Shown one piece after another: positions 1-6,278 of a stretch of DNA of 8,417 nucleotides (its first letter is position 1; each line of letters opens with the position of its first letter). Where the stretch lies: contig JAITQV010000069.1 in the NCBI GenBank assembly GCA_031288765.1, positions 1 through 8,417 of the forward strand, read 5' to 3'. The position numbers and the translations under genes were made by a program. Origin of the DNA: Planctomycetaceae bacterium. Lineage in GTDB: Bacteria > Planctomycetota > Planctomycetia > Pirellulales > Thermoguttaceae. The notes beneath the pieces were generated by a model, which saw only the letters and a program-made list of their open reading frames with translations, did no database searches and was not told the DNA's origin.

Positions 1-215
1 ATTCGCCGCACGATTTTATCGAATAATTGACTGTTAATCGGATCATTGGCAACACTGACGTTTCGGAATGACCATGCGGCGTGCAGAAAAACATAGAGCG
101 ATGCCAATAGAATTGACGCTCCGGTACGAATAATTGTTTGCGGTAAAAATTGGAGGTTGAAAAAGGCGTGCCAGAAGTTTCCGGTTTCGCTCCAATTTGC
201 GAAAAGCCCGCACAT
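1..215 (-). CDS. Membrane protein, partial (runs off left edge); possibly cytochrome bd-like
   Basis: A minus-strand frame stays open from the ATG at 213-215 to the window edge, giving 71 residues. It begins MCGLFANWSETGNFWHAFFN, and residues about 22-48 hold a hydrophobic stretch (FLPQTIIRTGASILLASLYV then FLHAAW) that reads as one membrane helix. A Phe-Leu-Pro-Gln ... Arg-Thr-Gly ... Leu-Tyr-Val ... His-Ala pattern reminds me of an internal segment of large membrane-bound cytochrome bd-like oxidase subunits found in planctomycetes; this is recall, not a search. If so, the helices that normally precede this segment are missing: an in-frame TAA lies just upstream of the ATG, so the gene would be 5'-truncated or a remnant. 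No convincing ribosome binding site precedes the ATG. An ordinary small membrane protein is the main alternative. The frame is probably real because of its length and composition; the identity is weak. Confidence 0.45.
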   Translation of the reverse strand, partial: MCGLFANWSETGNFWHAFFNLQFLPQTIIRTGASILLASLYVFLHAAWSFRNVSVANDPINSQLFDKIVRR

Positions 216-260
216 AATAGTAAATGAAAAAAATTACCCTATTTCTTCAAATTTAAATAG

Positions 261-300
261 ACAGTTACATACAAATAGATACAAACAGATACAAAAAACG
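261..300. repeat. Short tandem repeat, about 10-bp period
   Basis: Four consecutive decamers, ACAGTTACAT, ACAAATAGAT, ACAAACAGAT and ACAAAAAACG, form an imperfect array. The two central copies differ at one base. The array lies between the end of the acidic-protein gene and the start of the left-edge membrane-protein gene, so it sits in the latter's upstream region. A period near one helical turn would put repeated contacts on one DNA face, but whether any protein binds here is unknown. Confidence 0.4.
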
Positions 301-324
301 TATCAATTCCCTGAAATAATACAA

Positions 325-1083
325 TTATTTTTTGAGAAGTTTTTCTTCACGTTTGATAACGCTATCGCAAAGTTTGTTGATTATTTTCAACAAGTCTAAA
401 GCCTCTTCCTGTGAAGGATCGTCAGGAATCGAAGAAAAATATGTGTCCTGAACTCCAAATAAATGTTTTAAAAGAGAAGCATTGTCAGGAGCAATATCGT
501 CAAACGTGTCCATGTCATAATCCGCATCCCAAAGAATTTCATCTTCCAAAACTTCAATCACAAAATTCCAACTGTCTTCCTCTTCACTCTCAACCGTTAT
601 CCGTTCAAAATATTCGTCCTCATCTTCTTTATTATTATCATTATCGTCGTCATTGGTTTTTGAATTGTTGTCGTCTTCCAGTTTTGAATTATAGGCGTCG
701 CGCAATGTCCTGCGCCAATAAAAATGATCATACGAATCATCATCAAGACATTCGTCGCCATCATCAAAATCGTTTGCCATGTCAATTTCGATCATGACAC
801 TATCTTCCAACGCACGAAAAATACAGGCTACGGTTGCTTCCAAAAAAGCGGTTAATTCGCAAGCGGGAGTTTTTTTGTCAAGAAGACCGAAAGTTACTTT
901 GTGCAATGTCCAGATTTTTTGCTCCAAAGTCAGACAATCAAAGGCTCGATGCCCAACACGAAAATCGTCCTCTTCTTCGTCAATTGCTTCCCGAAGACGA
1001 TCGGTTAACTCATGAATACCCCGTGCCAACATTAAAGCGTAGGCACCGGAAAAAGTTTTTGTACCTGTTGAAGCTCGCCACAT
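325..1083 (-). CDS. Hypothetical highly acidic protein with Asp/Asn-rich insert
   Basis: I do not recognise this 252-residue protein. It has no signal peptide or membrane helix and should be cytosolic. Residues 1-101 look like a folded, mostly helical domain with conserved-looking stretches such as residues 41-64 (FRVGHRAFDCLTLEQKIWTL and on) and 72-85 (TPACELTAFLEATV). Residues about 103-120 and 135-170 are dominated by Asp, Glu and Asn and probably disordered; the second block is encoded by runs of near-trinucleotide repeats around 630-700. The C-terminal part, residues 171-252, is again likely helical and ends in a charged tail (KREEKLLKK). The start at 1081-1083 is supported by GGGAG on the minus strand at 1091-1095, seven bases upstream. 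The gene follows the lipoprotein gene after about 230 bases holding a strong hairpin and a possible promoter, so it may be transcribed alone. Function unknown; confidence refers to it being a real gene. Confidence 0.8.
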   Translation of the reverse strand: MWRASTGTKTFSGAYALMLARGIHELTDRLREAIDEEEDDFRVGHRAFDCLTLEQKIWTLHKVTFGLLDKKTPACELTAFLEATVACIFRALEDSVMIEIDMANDFDDGDECLDDDSYDHFYWRRTLRDAYNSKLEDDNNSKTNDDDNDNNKEDEDEYFERITVESEEEDSWNFVIEVLEDEILWDADYDMDTFDDIAPDNASLLKHLFGVQDTYFSSIPDDPSQEEALDLLKIINKLCDSVIKREEKLLKK

Positions 1084-1142
1084 AGTTTAACTCCCATTGA
1101 AACCCTAAATCGACAAGAACACATCGCTGTCCGTTTTCATAC

Positions 1143-1170
1143 TTTATAAAAACCGATTCATAAAAACCAA
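1143..1170 (-). promoter_or_regulatory. Possible promoter of the acidic-protein gene
   Basis: On the minus strand TTGGTT (1165-1170) is followed after 16 bases by TATAAA (1143-1148), about 60 bases before the start codon of the acidic-protein gene. Two copies of ATAAAAACC (1146-1154 and 1160-1168, a 14-bp period) overlap the elements, and a third lies at 1226-1234. The match is only moderate and the region is AT-rich, so chance is a serious alternative. Confidence 0.25.
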
Positions 1171-1229
1171 ATTTCAAAAAATAAGGAATTTATTGGAAAT
1201 ATGCCGTTATCCGAATAACCAAAGAATAA

Positions 1230-1278
1230 AAACCAAAAAAACGAAATTCGTCGGCAACGAAAATCGGTTTTTTGGTTT
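1230..1278 (-). terminator. Long imperfect hairpin, probable terminator of the lipoprotein gene
   Basis: Two 22-base arms (1230-1251 and 1257-1278) are complementary at 19 positions around a 5-base loop. The outer 11 pairs are perfect (AAACCAAAAAA on one strand). The hairpin lies 32 bases beyond the stop codon of the lipoprotein gene and on the minus strand is followed by TTATTCTTTGG, a weak T-rich tail. Position suggests termination of that transcript, but the stem contains T and A tracts itself and could act in both directions. A small second hairpin (GTTAT/ATAAC, 1206-1219) lies next to it. Confidence 0.5.
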
Positions 1279-1310
1279 CATTAACATAATTGCCATGAAC
1301 CTTGCGGGAA

Positions 1311-1532
1311 TCAAATAATTCCGCCGTGTGTTCGGTAAGGCGTCATGTGGCTTGGTTGATCGAGCAACCACAAACGTTCCCATTCGTCATGGAGCAGGCG
1401 ATAGTTTTCCGAATTATAAATCAATTGTTTATCCCGCCGCGTCGTATCTCCCGAGTACATCGGAATCAGGCATCCGGTCGAACTCATTAAAGTAATCCCC
1501 AAAAGGATTGCCAATAAAAATTTATACAACAT
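1311..1532 (-). CDS. Small lipoprotein of planctomycete type, function unknown
   Basis: This 73-residue protein starts with a lysine at position 4, a hydrophobic stretch (FLLAILLGITLM, residues 5-16) and a lipobox-like SSTGC with Cys21, so it is probably exported and lipid-anchored; the -3 position is Ser, not the usual Leu, which weakens the call slightly. The mature part is about 53 residues. Its end, with DEWERLWLLDQPSHMTPYRT followed by HGGII, looks strongly conserved and resembles a small uncharacterised protein I associate with Planctomycetota; this is recall. The start is supported by a strong GGAGG (minus strand, 1539-1543) six bases before the ATG. It lies 211 bases downstream of the HU gene on the same strand with a possible promoter of its own, and a hairpin follows it. 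No function can be assigned. Confidence 0.85.
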   Translation of the reverse strand: MLYKFLLAILLGITLMSSTGCLIPMYSGDTTRRDKQLIYNSENYRLLHDEWERLWLLDQPSHMTPYRTHGGII

Positions 1533-1583
1533 AATATTCCTCCGTGAAACTCCGAATCAATAACACCGGCGATTTTTGGAAAA

Positions 1584-1612
1584 AACATACCATTCCGTCA
1601 AAATAACCTCAA
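1584..1612 (-). promoter_or_regulatory. Possible promoter of the lipoprotein gene
   Basis: On the minus strand TTGAGG (1607-1612) and TATGTT (1584-1589) are separated by 17 bases, each matching four of six consensus positions, and lie about 50-80 bases upstream of the lipoprotein start. Spacing and position are right; the sequence match is modest. Confidence 0.3.
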
Positions 1613-1743
1613 AACCTTAACTGGTTTTATCGGAGATTTTTATCTGAAACTGAAGAAAACTTCGTGTTTGCTTATCGTAATCTCCAAAAATCATTATTAT
1701 TGTGGAAACTATTGACACGGAGGAACCAAATTATTTAGTTAGG

Positions 1744-2046
1744 TTATCCATTTTTTTCCTTTTTATCCAATAAGGTATTTACTTCTTCTTCCATAACTTT
1801 ACCGGCTTTAAAGGTTACGACGTATTTTTCTTTGACGGCAACTTCTTCGCCGGTTCTTGGGTTACGGGCTTTTCGGGGAGCACGATGTTTTACTTCGAAG
1901 ACGCCGAAGTTGCGGAGTTCGATTCTTCGTTCCTCCACAATGGTTTCGATAATCGCATCGAATGTCTTCTGAACGATTTCTTTAGTTTGCAGTTGCGTCA
2001 AACCGAGTTTGTCGGCAATAGATCGAACAATTTCTTTTTTGGTCAT
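1744..2046 (-). CDS. HU/IHF-family DNA-bending protein
   Basis: This 100-residue protein matches the HU/IHF fold over its full length. The N-terminal helices (MTKKEIVRSIADKLGLTQLQ) form the dimer body. Residues about 44-52 (ELRNFGVFE) start the beta sheet, and RAPRKARNPRTGEEV around residues 55-69 is the DNA-binding arm, with the Asn-Pro that in this family wedges into the minor groove. KYVVTFKAGKVMEEEVN completes the fold. HU-type proteins bind as dimers and bend or compact DNA in the nucleoid; the sequence alone does not decide between HU homodimer and an IHF-like subunit, so no symbol is given. The tail KKEKNG is short and basic. A GAGGTG (2051-2056) stands four bases before the ATG. A strong leader hairpin sits just upstream. 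The gene diverges from the large ATPase gene. Confidence 0.95.
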   Translation of the reverse strand: MTKKEIVRSIADKLGLTQLQTKEIVQKTFDAIIETIVEERRIELRNFGVFEVKHRAPRKARNPRTGEEVAVKEKYVVTFKAGKVMEEEVNTLLDKKEKNG

Positions 2047-2066
2047 AATTCACCTCGAACATTAAA

Positions 2067-2106
2067 AAGTAAACCTCCGAAATAAGAAACGAAGGCAAGT
2101 TTACTT
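2067..2106 (-). promoter_or_regulatory. Structured hairpin in the HU leader (possible attenuator)
   Basis: On the minus strand seven outer pairs (AAGTAAA with TTTACTT; 2100-2106 with 2067-2073) enclose a four-base bulge and six inner pairs (CCTTCG with CGGAGG, one G-U; 2090-2095 with 2074-2079) around a 10-base loop. The hairpin runs directly into a T5 run at 2064-2068 and ends about 20 bases before the HU start codon. Hairpin plus U-run just ahead of the gene is the form of an intrinsic terminator or attenuator. It also buries a GGAGG. A protein-binding operator is the alternative. Confidence 0.45.
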
Positions 2107-2140
2107 AAAAAACAAAACCGGAGTATTACAAAACCCATAG

Positions 2141-2168
2141 AAAAAGTTTAACCTTGTTTTACGTTAAA
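2141..2168 (-). terminator. Terminator-like hairpin ending the candidate small RNA
   Basis: On the minus strand TTTAAC (2163-2168) pairs with GTTAAA (2147-2152) across a 10-base loop and is followed by CTTTTT (2146 down to 2141). The stem is short and AT-rich, so efficiency is doubtful, but the order stem then U-run fits an intrinsic terminator for RNA transcribed leftward from the promoter at 2364-2391. It would separate that RNA from the HU gene. Confidence 0.35.
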
Positions 2169-2357
2169 GTCAAGCCCCTATTAGAATTCCCACCAAAAAA
2201 AGAAGCCAACCAACCGTTCGCCGAAAGGTTAGCTGCCAACATATCAGCCCACAAACCGCACTTTTTTGCTCCCGAATACCGTATTTTCACAAATTATAAA
2301 CGGCAGAGGTTGGGAATTAGATGGGCTTTGGGCAATTCCCTTGAATTGTTCCAAGGT
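2141..2357 (-). ncRNA. Candidate structured small RNA, family unknown
   Basis: About 215 bases with no convincing protein but with nested complementarity. A closing stem joins 2172-2177 to 2323-2328 (AAGCCC/GGGCTT) and 2185-2192 to 2311-2318 (AATTCCCA/TGGGAATT) across an asymmetric internal loop. Inside it CTGCC (2233-2237) pairs with GGCAG (2302-2306). A local hairpin at 2212-2230 has AACC/GGTT and TTC/GAA stems. Near the 5' end on the minus strand CCTTG and CAAGG flank 2340-2356 as another hairpin. The minus strand is preferred because a TTGCTA-16-TATTAT promoter precedes it and a hairpin with U-run follows it. The rod-like closing stem and size recall 6S RNA, but I could not place the conserved 6S parts, so no family is assigned. 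The pairing may instead belong to an untranscribed regulatory region. Confidence 0.3.
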
Positions 2358-2368
2358 GATGGTATAAT
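2341..2368 (+). promoter_or_regulatory. Extended -10 promoter reading toward the large ATPase
   Basis: TTGAAT (2341-2346) is separated by 16 bases from a perfect TATAAT (2363-2368), which is preceded by TGG (2360-2362), the extended -10 motif. This is the best sigma-70-type match in the window. Transcription would start near 2375, leaving a leader of about 150 bases before the ATPase start at 2528. The -10 region overlaps that of a minus-strand promoter (see 2364-2391). Confidence 0.55.
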
Positions 2369-2391
2369 ATAACGATTACACAATTTAGCAA
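2364..2391 (-). promoter_or_regulatory. Divergent promoter for the candidate small RNA
   Basis: On the minus strand TTGCTA (2386-2391) and TATTAT (2364-2369) are 16 bases apart, matching four and five of six consensus positions. Its -10 lies on the opposite strand of the rightward TATAAT, so the two promoters share a near-palindromic core and could compete for polymerase. Confidence 0.35.
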
Positions 2392-2527
2392 TTTTAGTCC
2401 AAATGTCTGGATTAGGTATTTTGCGTAGTGATGTTTTTATTTTACACTCTATTTTATATTTGAATTATATTTTCGGAAATCCAAAATACTCATAGAGTTA
2501 CATTCTTTTACGATAACACTGTTTCCC
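2376..2527 (+). other. Non-coding leader of the ATPase gene
   Basis: This AT-rich stretch has no coding frame of note. It contains an inverted repeat TAGTCCA (2395-2401) / TGGATTA (2408-2414) with a 6-base spacer and one mismatch, which could be a small leader hairpin or an operator just downstream of the predicted transcription start. A second, weaker promoter-like TTTACA stands at 2441-2446 with TATATT 19 bases on. No Shine-Dalgarno site precedes the ATPase ATG. Confidence 0.35.
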
Positions 2528-5500
2528 ATGAAAATTACATCTTTTGAAATTGAGCGGTTTGGTCTTTGGTCGGGTCTGACGGTTCCCAAGTTGTCGGGAG
2601 GAATCAATGTTTTTTACGGAGCCAACGAGGCAGGAAAATCAACCTTGATGGAATTTGTCCGGGCGGAACTTTACGGCTTCGGCGGTGAACGGCGGCGTTA
2701 TGCCCGAAAACCCGGTAATGTCAATACCGCCTGGAACGCCGAAACCGATCATGAAGGCAAATCTTTGTACGTTATTTCCGGCGGTGTTCTGCAAATCGAA
2801 TCGCCAAGCGGACATTTTCGGTTGCGAAGAATGTTTCATCCCGACCAAACAATAGGAAATGAAGAAAAAATCGATATTCAAACACCGGACGGCAACAAAC
2901 AAGGAACACAGTTGTTACGTGTTTTGGTTTCCGGTGTCGATGAACCGACTTTTAATAATGTCTTTGCCATCGGTCTGGATGAGTTGCAGAAACTTGGTTC
3001 GCTCAACGACACAGAGGCTGCGGAAATGCTTTTTCGGCTTAGTGTCGGAATGGATCGCGTGTCCATTGTTGACGCCATTAAGGAATTAACCGCACGGCGA
3101 AACCGTATTCTGAACAATAATATTCAAAACCGTAACCACAAAACAACCGATCAATTGACACAAATGTTCCGGCAGCGGGAAAAAGTTGTTGCGGAAATCG
3201 CCGGTGTCGAACTTCTTGTCCGTGATTATGTACGAATACGGAATGAACAACGGACATTAGACAGAACTGTTGCCAATCTTGAAGAAGATCATATTAAACT
3301 GCAACGGGAAAAGCGGTTGTACGAAATTGCGAAACAAGCCGAACCGGTTTGGATACGCCGCAACAAAATCCGTGACGAAATCAACGCAATGGGAATGGTT
3401 GTCGTTGTTACTGATCAGGTTGTAGCACAACTTGATGAAACCGGCAAACAAATTGAACAATACCGTTTGGCTTACAATAAACTGAAAGAAGAGTTTCAGA
3501 AAACACAAGACGCTCTAAACACTCAACCGGTCAATAAAACACTGGAAAAACTTGCCCCAAGACTTGAAGTTTTACTCGAAGAAGAAAAAAGAATCGTTGA
3601 AATTGATACGCAAATTACCAATCTGGAAAACGAAATTGCGGCTCTTGAATCGCGTATTCTTGACGAAGAAACGCAAATTAAACGCGGACGGCGTTCTTTG
3701 CCGGTTTCGCAACAACCCGGCGCAGCCAAACCGGAAAATAGTACAACAGAAAACCGGACGACTTCCGAACACGCTTCGTTTAATCCCGCCGGTGCGGTTA
3801 TTTCGGTTCCGACCACATCGCCGTCTATTCCGGTTACATCAAAAGGTTACCGCCCGAATACCGGTGATTCAATTGATGTTGTGCTGCTTGATGGTTACAG
3901 AATTCCGGCAAAAGCGGTCAACCGAGCAAGACGGCGTTTATTCCGCATCAAAGAACAACACACCGAACTCACGGGACGCTCGAAAGTGCTTAACGAAAAA
4001 ATTAAAACAGAATTGACACGCCGTGAAGTTAAAGAATTGCCGGAAGCCGTCGAAAAAGCAAGCGAAATTCTTTTGCATCTCAAACGCCGTCAGAGTATCG
4101 GGCAACGGCTTGCGGAAATGACCTTGCATCATAAGGAACTGCGGCGCATCAATGCCTTTTTGATACAACATCAGGCGTTGCCGACTTGGGCGGTTGTTTT
4201 GCTTGGAGTTATCGGAGTTTTGGGCGCCGTTCCTGTCGGACTGGCTGTTTTCGAAACAATCGGAACAAAAATCTTTGAAGGAGATATACCGCCGTTTTTA
4301 ACAATTTTAGGACTTTTTGCCGTTGGCGGTTCTTTTGCGTTTAAAATTGTTTCGGAAAAAAACAGCGCTAAAAAACTGGAACAAAATCAGCGCCAACTCG
4401 GAATGCTCCTGACCCAAATCGAACACGCCAAACAGGAAGCGGCGGCGATTGATACGAAACTTCCGCAGGGTGTTTCCGCAATTGAAATCCGGTGTCAGGA
4501 GGCGCAACAGGAATTATCGCAACTTGAAAAATTGATTCCGGTTGATACGCAACGCCGTGAAGTAAACCAACATCTTAAACAAACCGAAGTCCGTCTGGAA
4601 CGTTGTAAAGAAGAATATGAAACGGCAATAAAACGTTGGAACGACTGGCTTCGGCTGACCGGTTTGCCGAACGATTGGACACCGGCGCGAATCCGTGATT
4701 TGATAGAACACTGTGATGTTGTCGGCGATTTGAAAAAGGAACTTGATAATCGTTACGAAACAATGAATCAGCGGATTCGGGATATGCGTTTTATTACCGA
4801 CCGGATTGACCGGATGATTGCCGATGCGGGACTTTCGTTTGCCGACGGAGTAAGTTATGTCGGTATTCTGAACGAAATCAGAAAAAAACTGGAAGCAAAC
4901 GATACCGCCCGCCAAGTTCGCAATCAACTGAAAGAAACTCTCCGGCAATTCCGCAAAACACGGAAAAAAGCAGCCGCTGATCTCCATAAAGCAAAACAAA
5001 CCGAAACGGAATTATTACGTCAATTCGGAGTTAAAACGCCTGAATCGTTACGGGAATTACACCGCCGGCATCAAAAACACCGCCGGTTATTGCAACAGGA
5101 ACAAGGGATTCAACGTGAACTCGATGCGGCAATCGGTAATTTCTGTCCCGAATCGGCAATTGCCGGTCTTTTGGAACCGCGTGTTACGCGAAAACTTCTC
5201 GAACTGCAGGCGGCAGCGGAAGAAGAATCGATCCGGCAACAAAAATCCGGTGATGATGCTTTTGAATATCAAAATGAAACAATTACCGAACAACTTGAAC
5301 ATCTTGAAAAATTACCGGACTTGGACGAATTATTAAAAGATGTAACAAAACGGATCGAAACCGCATCGGCAAAATTACATGACGAATTGGAACAACGGGG
5401 ACAACTCAGCGAACAACTCAAACGGATTGCCGACGACCAAACCGTAACCAAAAAACAACGCGAACTGGCAATTCTTGATGAAAAAATCCGTTGCGCTATT

Positions 5501-6238
5501 TTGGATTGGCAAACTTACGCGGTTTGTGCGCGGATGCTTGACGAAATTCGTGCAACGTATGAACGGGAACGCCAGCCGCGCACCTTAGCCGAAGCGTCTG
5601 AACTTCTGAAACGATTAACAGACGGAAAATATCATCGGATTTGGACTCCGCTTGGCGAGGAAACGCTTATGGTGGACGACGCCGAAGGTAATACATTTGA
5701 TGTTGCGTGGCTTTCACGCGGAACACGGGAACAATTATTTATTGCGCTTCGGCTTGCTCTTGCTTCGGCTTTTGCGCAACACGGCTCGATTTTACCGTTG
5801 ATTCTGGACGATGTGTTGGTCAACTTCGATTCACGGCGGGCGTTTGCGGCGGCAAAGGTTTTACTCGAATTTGCAAAATCAGACCGGCAAATTTTTCTCT
5901 TTACCTGCCATGAACATATTTGCCGGATATTTCAAAAACTCGATATTCCTGTACGAATTCTTCCCGCTGTTGATGATCCGGGTAAACCGTCTAAAGTATT
6001 GCTGCCGCGTTCGGTTTTGAAACGGCGTGAAGAAAAACGCCGCCGCGAAATAGAACGCCTCGCCGCTGAAAAAGCAAGACAAAAAATTGAACAGGAAATT
6101 GCTGATCGTGAAGAATTTATCCGGTTGGATGCGTTACGCAAAGCCGAAGTTCAACGCCTGATTCTTCAAATGCAACAGCAGGCAACCGCCGAAAAAATCT
6201 TCGAAGCGCAACAAAAAAAAACCGCAACGGAAACATAA
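2528..6238 (+). CDS. SMC/Rad50-like (YhaN-type) ATPase with two membrane helices
   Basis: At 1236 residues this has the split ATPase layout of SMC/Rad50/YhaN proteins. The N-terminal lobe starts KITSFEIERFGLWSGL and carries Walker A GANEAGKST (31-39). Long heptad-like, charged coiled coil fills roughly residues 190-390 and 460-1030. A Pro/Ser/Thr-rich linker lies near 394-450. Two hydrophobic helices, about 554-576 and 589-608, interrupt the coiled coil, as I recall for YhaN-type proteins. The C-terminal lobe has signature LSRGTREQ (1062-1069), Walker B LPLILDDVLVNFD (1089-1101, Asp1094-Asp1095) and H-loop His1128, then a basic helical tail (about 1160-1236). Such ATPases dimerise head to head on DNA; relatives assist DNA repair, often with an SbcD-like nuclease, but none is encoded here. 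The helices suggest membrane tethering. The ATG at 2528 has no Shine-Dalgarno site but directly precedes the conserved first strand. Exact role is inference. Confidence 0.9.
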   Translation: MKITSFEIERFGLWSGLTVPKLSGGINVFYGANEAGKSTLMEFVRAELYGFGGERRRYARKPGNVNTAWNAETDHEGKSLYVISGGVLQIESPSGHFRLRRMFHPDQTIGNEEKIDIQTPDGNKQGTQLLRVLVSGVDEPTFNNVFAIGLDELQKLGSLNDTEAAEMLFRLSVGMDRVSIVDAIKELTARRNRILNNNIQNRNHKTTDQLTQMFRQREKVVAEIAGVELLVRDYVRIRNEQRTLDRTVANLEEDHIKLQREKRLYEIAKQAEPVWIRRNKIRDEINAMGMVVVVTDQVVAQLDETGKQIEQYRLAYNKLKEEFQKTQDALNTQPVNKTLEKLAPRLEVLLEEEKRIVEIDTQITNLENEIAALESRILDEETQIKRGRRSLPVSQQPGAAKPENSTTENRTTSEHASFNPAGAVISVPTTSPSIPVTSKGYRPNTGDSIDVVLLDGYRIPAKAVNRARRRLFRIKEQHTELTGRSKVLNEKIKTELTRREVKELPEAVEKASEILLHLKRRQSIGQRLAEMTLHHKELRRINAFLIQHQALPTWAVVLLGVIGVLGAVPVGLAVFETIGTKIFEGDIPPFLTILGLFAVGGSFAFKIVSEKNSAKKLEQNQRQLGMLLTQIEHAKQEAAAIDTKLPQGVSAIEIRCQEAQQELSQLEKLIPVDTQRREVNQHLKQTEVRLERCKEEYETAIKRWNDWLRLTGLPNDWTPARIRDLIEHCDVVGDLKKELDNRYETMNQRIRDMRFITDRIDRMIADAGLSFADGVSYVGILNEIRKKLEANDTARQVRNQLKETLRQFRKTRKKAAADLHKAKQTETELLRQFGVKTPESLRELHRRHQKHRRLLQQEQGIQRELDAAIGNFCPESAIAGLLEPRVTRKLLELQAAAEEESIRQQKSGDDAFEYQNETITEQLEHLEKLPDLDELLKDVTKRIETASAKLHDELEQRGQLSEQLKRIADDQTVTKKQRELAILDEKIRCAILDWQTYAVCARMLDEIRATYERERQPRTLAEASELLKRLTDGKYHRIWTPLGEETLMVDDAEGNTFDVAWLSRGTREQLFIALRLALASAFAQHGSILPLILDDVLVNFDSRRAFAAAKVLLEFAKSDRQIFLFTCHEHICRIFQKLDIPVRILPAVDDPGKPSKVLLPRSVLKRREEKRRREIERLAAEKARQKIEQEIADREEFIRLDALRKAEVQRLILQMQQQATAEKIFEAQQKKTATET

Positions 6239-6278
6239 AGAACAAAAAATAGAACTGTCTGTTTTATACTTTTAACTG

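Noticed and set aside
157..399. 80-residue plus-strand frame across the left spacer
   Set aside because: It spans the decamer repeats and the 3' end of the acidic-protein gene and has no domain-like content.
411..797. 128-residue plus-strand frame opposite the acidic-protein gene
   Set aside because: Its His/Asn/Arg-rich sequence is the antisense of Asp/Glu-rich codons, and the minus-strand frame has a Shine-Dalgarno site and longer length.
1571..1692. Distant inverted pair gatttttgga / tccaaaaatc in the HU-lipoprotein spacer
   Set aside because: The arms are about 100 bases apart with no U-run or inner stem, so a hairpin or terminator is not convincing.
2141..2357. Assignment of the structured region to 6S RNA
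   Set aside because: Size and closing stem are suggestive and a CACCTTG...TTCAAGGG motif recalls E. coli 6S, but that motif lies outside the closing stem and the interior is branched rather than a clear bubble, so a family name is not supported.
2154..2372. 72-residue open frame on the plus strand in the HU/ATPase spacer
   Set aside because: It begins with TTG, has no ribosome binding site, an unremarkable composition, and overlaps the strong promoter and the paired RNA stems.
4514..4999. 161-residue minus-strand frame inside the ATPase gene
   Set aside because: Antisense shadow of a well-supported coding region; its Phe/Cys/Asn-rich composition is that of a frame read off the opposite strand.
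6239..6278. Terminator directly after the ATPase gene
   Set aside because: No stem of useful length followed by a T-run is visible; weak A/T complementarity only.
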